Shown here: positions 58,677 to 64,000 of the stretch, in pieces
Layout: each line of letters opens with the position of its first letter
Numbering within the stretch: position 1 is the stretch's first letter
Source of the DNA: Yinghuangia sp051388915
GTDB lineage: Bacteria; Actinomycetota; Actinomycetes; Streptomycetales; Streptomycetaceae
Assembly: GCF_051388915.1 (NCBI RefSeq)
Contig: NZ_JBPKBH010000005.1
Coordinates: 62,001 to 126,000 of the forward strand
Direction of reading: 5' to 3'
Length of the DNA: 64,000 nucleotides
Program-made: the position numbers and the translations under genes
Notes under the pieces: model-generated
What the model was told of the DNA's origin: nothing
The model's input: the letters and a program-made list of their open reading frames with translations, nothing else
Database searches by the model: none

Positions 58677-61490
58677 CTACGGCCGGTGCTCGGAGAGCCC
58701 GAGCGCGGCCAGTTCGGTGCGGTTTCCGACGCCGAGCTTCGCGAAGACGTGCGCGAGATGGCTCTTGACCGTGCCGCGCGCGATGAACAACTCGGCGGCG
58801 ATGTCCGCGTTGGTGAAGCCGCGGGCGGCCAGCCGGGCGACGTTGAGCTGCATGGGCGTGAGGCTTTCCGGGCCGATCACCGGCCGCCCCCTGCTGCCGC
58901 GTCCCCGGGCGGCGAACTCGGCGAGCTGCCGCAGGGTGACCGCGCCCGGCTCGACCGCTTGCATGCGCGGATCCGGGGCGGTCGTCCAGGCCTCCGCGAA
59001 CTGGGCGTCCCACCAGGTCTTTTCCTCGGGGAACCGGACCAGCCCCCGCTCCACGCGGGCGGCGCGCACGCCGGAGAAGAGCCGCACCGCGCGGTCGTGC
59101 CGCCCGCGCCGGGCCGCGAGGACGGCGAGGGTTTCGAGGACGTCCATGGTGTCCACCCACCAACCGTTGTCCACCCCGGCGGTCAGGGCCGTGTGGGCGT
59201 ACGCCTCCGCTCCCGCCAAGTCCCCGCGCAGCAGCGCGGCGCGGGCCAGGCCCCGTTCGGCCACGGCCTGTGCCCGGCGGTTGCCGAGGCGTTCGGCCAG
59301 ACCGGAGACGAGTCCCGCGTGTTCGGCCGCGGCCGCGGCGTCGCCCTCCGCCAGCGCGGCGAGCATCCGCAACTCCTGGGCATGCCAGGCGAGATAGCCT
59401 GCCCCCTCGCGCTCGCGGCGGAAGAGCGCGGCGGCGACGTCGTGTGCGGTGTCCGGGTTGCCGAGGGCCAGTTCGGCCGCGGCCAGGGCGAGTTGCAAAA
59501 CGCCGCTGCCCCAGCGCACGGCGTTCCCCTGCGAGCGCGCGAGTTCGGCGAGCACCGCCTGCCTGGCGCGCTGTGCCTCCCCGGTCATGATGTCGACCAC
59601 CGCGCGGCCCTCGACGGCGGCGTTGCCGAGCAGCACGTCGGAGCCGTCCGCCAACGCCAGTCCCTGGTCGGCGAGTTCCCGCGCGGTCTCCAGGTCGCCG
59701 GCGAGCCGGGCCCCGTGGGAACGGCCCCAGATCGCCCAGAACCGGCCCGCGTCGAAGCCGCTGCGCCGGAACACCGGCTCGGCCAGGTCGGCGACCTCGG
59801 CCATGCCCGGGTAATCGTCCTGCCACACGAAACTGGTCGAAAGCGAGCTGTACGCGTCGGCCAGCGCGACCATGTCACCGGCCTCGCGCGCGACGGCGAC
59901 CGCGCGTTCGAGCAGCGGCTGCCCGGCGGACGGCCGCATCATCATGGTCGCCGTGCCGATCCGGTTGAGCGCGTGGGCGTGCGCCCGTTGGTCGCCGACG
60001 CGTTCGGCCATGGCGACGGCCGACGTGGCGTCGTCCATGGCGTGTTCCAGGTCGCCGCGCCAGAAGACCAGCATGGCGCGCATGGCCAGGACCCGGGCGC
60101 GGGACCAGTGGTCGGCGTCCGGCGCGGTCTCCAGCACCCGGCCGAGCACGCGCACGCCCTCCGCGTAGCGGCCCTTGACCCGCCAGTACGAGCCGAGCGC
60201 GGCCCCGAACCGCAGCGCGTCCCGGTGGCCCGCGCGCACGGCGTGTTCGAGGGCGGCGCGCAGGTTGGGTGCCTCCTGGTCCAGGCGGGCCTGGCCGTCC
60301 GGGTCGAACGCCCACATCTCCTCGTCGGCTCGCTCGGCGACCGCGAGGAACCACGAGCGGTGCCGCGCGGCGGCGTCGTCCGGGCCGTACGCGCGCTCGT
60401 GGGCGGCCTGGTGCTCCGCGGCGTACTGCCGGATCGGCGACAGCATGCGGTAGCGCGTCTCCCGGGCGTGCTGCGCCACGTCGACGAGGGACTTGTCGAT
60501 CAGCGCCATCAGGTGGTCGCGCAGCGCGTCGGGCGGCATCGCGCCGTCGGCGCAGACGTGCTCCGCCGCGGGCAGGGTCCAGCCGCCCTCGAAGACGGAC
60601 AGCCGCCGGAACAGCGCGGCTTCCTCGGCGGTCAGCAGCGCGTGACTCCAGTCCAACGAGCGGCGCATGGTGCTGTTCCGGGCGTCGCCTCCGGCCCCTG
60701 GACCGCCGGAAATCAGCGCGAGGACGCTCCGGCCCAGGTCGGCGGCGATCCGGCACGGCGAGGTGACGCGGCCGCGGGCCGCGGCGAGTTCGATCGCGAG
60801 GGGGATGCCGTCGAGTTCGTGCACGATGTGCTCGACGGCGTCGCGCGACGCGTCGGGGCAGTCGGCGCCGACGCTGTCCCCCGAGCGGTCGAGGAACAGG
60901 CGCGCGGCGTCCGAGGGCGGCGCCCCCGGATCGGCCACCGTCTCCAGGCGCGTCGGCAGCGGGGGCACCTGCCAGACCGCCTCCCCCTGCACACCCAGCG
61001 GCTCGCGGCTGGTGGCCAGCACCCGCAGCTCGGGGCAACCTTCCAAGAGCGATTCGACAACGTGCCCGGCCGCCTCCGTCAGGTGCTCGCAGTTGTCGAG
61101 GATCAGCAGGCCGGGCTGGTCGCCGACGTGGTCGATCACCGCGTTGATCGGCGGACGCCCGGCATGCGCGCCGATCGCCGCGGCGTCGAGGACGGCGGCC
61201 GGAACGAGGTGCGGCTCGGTCACGTTGGCGAGCGGCGCGAACACCGGCCCGAACACCTCGTCGGCCACGGGCAGCGGACGCGCCCAGGGCGCCTCCGGTG
61301 ACTGCCAGCGGGACGCAGCGCGCACCGCGAGCCGGGTCTTGCCGATACCGCCGGGCCCGACCAGCGTCACCAGCCGCCGGGGCCCGCGCAGCGCCGCCCC
61401 CAGCGCCGAGAGCTCCGCCTCGCGTCCGATGAACGCGGTGGTCGGCTCCGGAAGCCCGGCGACCCCGAGCACCGTCGTGTTCTCCGCCAT
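58677..61490 (-). CDS. Large ATP-binding LuxR-family (LAL-type) regulator B
   Basis: 937 residues. Same plan as LAL-A: AFIGREAELSALGAAL, Walker A VGPGGIGKTRLAVR, Walker B LLILDNCEHLTE, ATSREPLGVQGE, GIPLAIELAAARG, then TPR-like repeats, and a C-terminal LuxR HTH (LTPMQLNVARLAARGFTNAD, GTVKSHLAHVFAKLGVGNRTELAALG). ATG 61490 follows the MAENTTV start; a longer frame upstream lacks support. It lies 156 bp upstream of AraC-B on the same strand. Probable pathway-type activator; the inducer is unknown. Confidence 0.9.
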   Translation of the reverse strand: MAENTTVLGVAGLPEPTTAFIGREAELSALGAALRGPRRLVTLVGPGGIGKTRLAVRAASRWQSPEAPWARPLPVADEVFGPVFAPLANVTEPHLVPAAVLDAAAIGAHAGRPPINAVIDHVGDQPGLLILDNCEHLTEAAGHVVESLLEGCPELRVLATSREPLGVQGEAVWQVPPLPTRLETVADPGAPPSDAARLFLDRSGDSVGADCPDASRDAVEHIVHELDGIPLAIELAAARGRVTSPCRIAADLGRSVLALISGGPGAGGDARNSTMRRSLDWSHALLTAEEAALFRRLSVFEGGWTLPAAEHVCADGAMPPDALRDHLMALIDKSLVDVAQHARETRYRMLSPIRQYAAEHQAAHERAYGPDDAAARHRSWFLAVAERADEEMWAFDPDGQARLDQEAPNLRAALEHAVRAGHRDALRFGAALGSYWRVKGRYAEGVRVLGRVLETAPDADHWSRARVLAMRAMLVFWRGDLEHAMDDATSAVAMAERVGDQRAHAHALNRIGTATMMMRPSAGQPLLERAVAVAREAGDMVALADAYSSLSTSFVWQDDYPGMAEVADLAEPVFRRSGFDAGRFWAIWGRSHGARLAGDLETARELADQGLALADGSDVLLGNAAVEGRAVVDIMTGEAQRARQAVLAELARSQGNAVRWGSGVLQLALAAAELALGNPDTAHDVAAALFRREREGAGYLAWHAQELRMLAALAEGDAAAAAEHAGLVSGLAERLGNRRAQAVAERGLARAALLRGDLAGAEAYAHTALTAGVDNGWWVDTMDVLETLAVLAARRGRHDRAVRLFSGVRAARVERGLVRFPEEKTWWDAQFAEAWTTAPDPRMQAVEPGAVTLRQLAEFAARGRGSRGRPVIGPESLTPMQLNVARLAARGFTNADIAAELFIARGTVKSHLAHVFAKLGVGNRTELAALGLSEHRP

Positions 61491-62088
61491 AGGTTCGTCC
61501 CACCACCCAAGGGCACGCCGCGGCGCAGCCGCACCCATGCTCGAACCGCACCCCGCGGCCCCGGGCCGATGCCCGCCGCGGTGTACGACACCGGTCGGCC
61601 TTGGAGGACGACCGCATCCCCGCCCCGGTTCGGGGGCTCGCCCATTTCGAGGGACTTCCCCCAGTTCAACCGCCCCCGGCAACCCCAGCCGCGGGCAAGG
61701 CACTCAACCACACCCCGACGACACGGAGCCGGGGAAACAGGAGTGTGGGATACGGGATTCGAGACGAAAGGCAACGGACCCCGAGCACCCGATGAGCCGC
61801 CCCCATGCCTCAAACGAGCCACGCGACCGGAGCGATCACCTGGCGGCGCAGCGCGTGCGCAACGCCGCGCGACGAGTCGGCGCGCAGGCAGGCCACGCGG
61901 CGCGGGCAACCGGCGGGCTGCGGGTCAGCGGCCTCTCCCGCTGCGCCCACACTCATCCCCGCGCGGCGCAAACCGAATGGGACACCCGACAGCGCGAGGA
62001 GGCGGCCGCCGTGGAGGCGGCCTTGCCCCCCCAACAAGGTGCCGTGTTTTTCCGCGACTTCGCCCGCCGCCCGGGCGACGATCACAGG
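61491..62088. other. 598-bp non-coding stretch upstream of moxR
   Basis: It is the divergent space between LAL-B and the MoxR gene. Open frames here are shadows with no start-site support. I see no tRNA, no clear tandem repeat and no strong hairpin. The last ~100 bp are less G-rich and probably hold the moxR promoter. Confidence 0.5.
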
Positions 62089-63117
62089 GTGAGTCAATCG
62101 TCGTCCGCGTCCGGTTCCGCCAACTCCGCGCTCCCCTTGTTCCAGGAGTGCTTTCAGGCGCTCGGGGACAACATCGAGCGCGTCGTCAAAGGCAAGCGCG
62201 AGGTTGTCGATCTGGCGCTTGTCGCGCTGTTCGCCGAAGGGCACCTGCTGCTCGAGGACGTGCCCGGGACCGGCAAGACGACGCTGGCCCGGGCGCTCGC
62301 CGCGTCGCTCGGCGCGGATTGCCGGCGCATCCAGTTCACACCCGACCTGCTCCCCTCGGACATCACCGGCGTGTCCGTATTCCGGCCGCAGTCCGGGGAC
62401 TTCGTGTTCATGCCCGGGCCGGTGCTGACGAACATCGTCGTGGCGGACGAGATCAACCGGGCGTCCCCGAAGACGCAGTCCGCGCTGCTGGAGGTGATGG
62501 AGGAGGGCCGGGTCACGGTCGACGGGACGGCGCACGGCGTACCGAGGCCGTTCATCGTCGTGGCGACGCAGAACCCCGTCGACATGGCCGGCACCTATCC
62601 GCTCCCCGAGGCGCAACTGGACCGCTTCCTCATGCGCCTGTCGCTCGGCTACCCCGACCACACCTCCGAAGTCGACGTTGCCTGCGGCGACTCTGGTCCG
62701 CCGGCCGTCGACCGGCTGCCGGTGATCGCCACGGCGCACCACGTCGCGGAGTTCACCGGTTTCGTGCGCACGGCCGTGGCCGTCGCCCGGCCGGTCGGCG
62801 ACTACGCGGTACGCCTCGCCGCGGCGACCCGCCGGTCGCCGCACGTGCGGCTCGGTGCCGGGCCACGCGGCAGCGTCGCGCTGGTCCGAGCCGCACGGGT
62901 TCGGGCCGCCGCCGCCGGCCGGGCGTACGCGGTTCCCGACGACGTCAAGGCGCTGGCCGCCCCGGTGCTCACGCACCGCCTCCTGCTCACCCCGGACGCC
63001 GAACTGGCCGGGATGGGCGCGGCGGACGTCGTGGCCGACGCCCTCGCCGCCGTGGACGCGCCGCGGCCGCTGCACGAGGAGCGCGAAGCGGCGCGGCGTG
63101 CCCCCGTGAAGCGCTGA
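62089..63117 (+). CDS. MoxR-type AAA+ ATPase
   Basis: 342 residues from GTG 62089; the open frame runs much further upstream but shows no gene features. Walker A EDVPGTGKTTLA, Walker B IVVADEINRASPKTQ, sensor-1 VATQNPVDMAGTYPLPEAQLDRF (typical MoxR, with the arginine finger region after it), then a small C-terminal lid domain (PDDVKALAAPVLTHRL). MoxR proteins help assemble or activate DUF58/VWA-containing complexes. The DUF58 and Fn3 partner genes are 8 kb away, which is unusual. It converges with the SDR gene at 7 bp. Confidence 0.92.
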   Translation: MSQSSSASGSANSALPLFQECFQALGDNIERVVKGKREVVDLALVALFAEGHLLLEDVPGTGKTTLARALAASLGADCRRIQFTPDLLPSDITGVSVFRPQSGDFVFMPGPVLTNIVVADEINRASPKTQSALLEVMEEGRVTVDGTAHGVPRPFIVVATQNPVDMAGTYPLPEAQLDRFLMRLSLGYPDHTSEVDVACGDSGPPAVDRLPVIATAHHVAEFTGFVRTAVAVARPVGDYAVRLAAATRRSPHVRLGAGPRGSVALVRAARVRAAAAGRAYAVPDDVKALAAPVLTHRLLLTPDAELAGMGAADVVADALAAVDAPRPLHEEREAARRAPVKR

Positions 63118-63124
63118 CGCTCGG

Positions 63125-63958
63125 TCAGGTGGCGGCGGGCAGCGGCAGGACGTCGAAGTCGTGCATGCACACCGGGGCCGTCAGGGCGTTGAGGATTCCG
63201 GCGGCGCACTCGTCGACGGTCATCCAGCCGGGGCCGTTGTCGTAGAGGTAGCCGCGGTTCTCCCAGACGCCGGTCAGCTCGCCGAGCAGGTCCCGGTCCC
63301 ACTGCGCGTGTACGCCGGTGCCCAGCACCGGTCCGACTCCCGCGGAGGCGAAGCACACGCCCGCGTGCTCGGCGCGCCACGCGCGGACCATCTCCTCCAA
63401 CGCGGCCTTGCTCGCGTCGTACGGCCCCATCCCCGGCAGCGGGCGCCCGACCGCGGACGCCGACAGGAACACCGCACGGCCCCGGGACGCCTCCAGGTGC
63501 GGCAGCACGGCACGGCACACGAGCGAGGCGCCGACGACGTTCGTGGCGAGGACGCGTCCCCACAACTCCGCGTCGGCGTCGGCCATCCGCACGAGCGGGT
63601 CGACGCCGGTCGCGTAGACCATCGCGTCCAGGCCGCCGAGTTCATCGGCGATGCGCGCGGCGAGCGCGGCGATGGAGGTCTCGTCGAGTACGTCGCAGGT
63701 GACCGGAAGCGCGTCGGGTCCCGCCTCGTCGGCGGCCTCGGCCAGCAACTCCGCGCGGCGGGCCGCGAGTACGACCCGCGCCCCGGCCTGCGCCGCGTGC
63801 CGGGCGACGGCTCGTCCGATGCCGGACGACGCGCCGACCACGAGGACCCGGCGGCCGTGCAGCGGCGCTGCGCGGTGGTCCGGACTTCCTTCGGCGGCGG
63901 TGGACTCGGCTGTGCCGGACGCGGCCGTGCCGCGGGCCGATTCCTCGGATTGCCCCAT
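63125..63958 (-). CDS. SDR-family NAD(P)-dependent oxidoreductase
   Basis: About 277 residues. Gly-rich motif VVGASSGIGRAV near residue 40, NAD(P) loop VVLAARR (Arg pair suggests NADPH), CDVLDETS, a NVVG strand, catalytic Ser in VFLSASAVG and Y-x-x-x-K in YDASK. The N-terminal ~32 residues are low complexity (Ala/Ser/Glu). ATG 63958 has GGGAAG upstream; an ATG at 63970 is also possible. The substrate is unknown. No gene is visible in the remaining 42 bases. Confidence 0.88.
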   Translation of the reverse strand: MGQSEESARGTAASGTAESTAAEGSPDHRAAPLHGRRVLVVGASSGIGRAVARHAAQAGARVVLAARRAELLAEAADEAGPDALPVTCDVLDETSIAALAARIADELGGLDAMVYATGVDPLVRMADADAELWGRVLATNVVGASLVCRAVLPHLEASRGRAVFLSASAVGRPLPGMGPYDASKAALEEMVRAWRAEHAGVCFASAGVGPVLGTGVHAQWDRDLLGELTGVWENRGYLYDNGPGWMTVDECAAGILNALTAPVCMHDFDVLPLPAAT

Positions 63959-64000
63959 GATGCTTCCCATCCTCCGTGTGCGTACGGCCGGTTGCCGCGC

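Noticed and set aside
60667..62088. N-terminal extension of MoxR over 470 codons
   Set aside because: It is antisense to LAL-B for most of its length and MoxR proteins are normally about 320-350 residues.

Overview
The window looks like chromosomal DNA of a high-GC filamentous actinomycete, probably in or near the Streptomycetales. The evidence is the strong G/C bias at third codon positions, the many GTG starts and ATGA/GTGA stop-start overlaps, the clpP3-clpP4-popR locus, the SCO6880-type transfer genes and the LAL-type LuxR regulators. About 45 protein genes are supported. I saw no tRNA, rRNA, CRISPR array, transposase, integrase or relaxase. One assembly gap (N run preceded by a 38-G run) lies at 685-824.

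Region by region. 1-603 is the 3' end of a PASTA-domain protein. 0.9-13 kb is a lipid/acyl-CoA catabolism neighbourhood: a split MFE-2-like pair (SDR dehydrogenase and MaoC hydratase), a zinc alcohol dehydrogenase, a hotdog thioesterase, an acyl-CoA synthetase and an alpha/beta hydrolase. Two of its promoter regions share a KstR-like motif. Interspersed are a degenerate TerD protein with a small partner, an oligopeptide-type binding lipoprotein and RarD. 14-20 kb holds two AftB-like GT-C membrane proteins, one with a large internal deletion, and a pseudokinase/beta-propeller protein coupled to the deleted one. 20-26 kb carries a GNAT-VOC fusion, a DUF3558-type lipoprotein, a ferritin-like protein, an MFS exporter divergent from a duplicated Lrp regulator, and a SnoaL-like protein. 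26-29.6 kb has a CPA2-type antiporter and the clpP3-clpP4 operon with two abutting PopR-type palindromes, followed by popR. The ClpP4 protein lacks the catalytic serine.

29.9-43.1 kb is a type IV secretion-like locus. A minus-strand operon of nine genes contains a 2-TM pilin-like protein, a VirB8-position protein, a VirB6-like protein, an SCO6880-family protein, a VirB4-like ATPase, a Cys-rich 2-TM protein, a 67-aa protein, a VirB1-like SLT-NlpC/P60 hydrolase and a VirB8-like protein. It diverges from a plus-strand operon with a tiny CxxxCxxC protein, a TM-less SCO6880 paralogue, a VirD4/TraD coupling ATPase and a DUF4913-like protein. A DUF6668-like protein of the same gene community sits at 57 kb. 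With no relaxase or integrase in view, this could be a domesticated transfer apparatus, a protein-secretion machine, or part of an element extending beyond the window. It is my main candidate for an under-described system.

43-64 kb contains two paralogous LAL regulators, each with an AraC-type regulator nearby. They flank an operon encoding a beta-propeller/Fn3 secreted protein, a DUF58 protein and a transglutaminase-fold protein whose Cys-His-Asp triad is lost. The MoxR ATPase that usually accompanies such genes is displaced to 62 kb, beside an SDR gene. Short tandem repeats, three of them with 15-bp units in or next to transporter or transfer genes, recur across the window.
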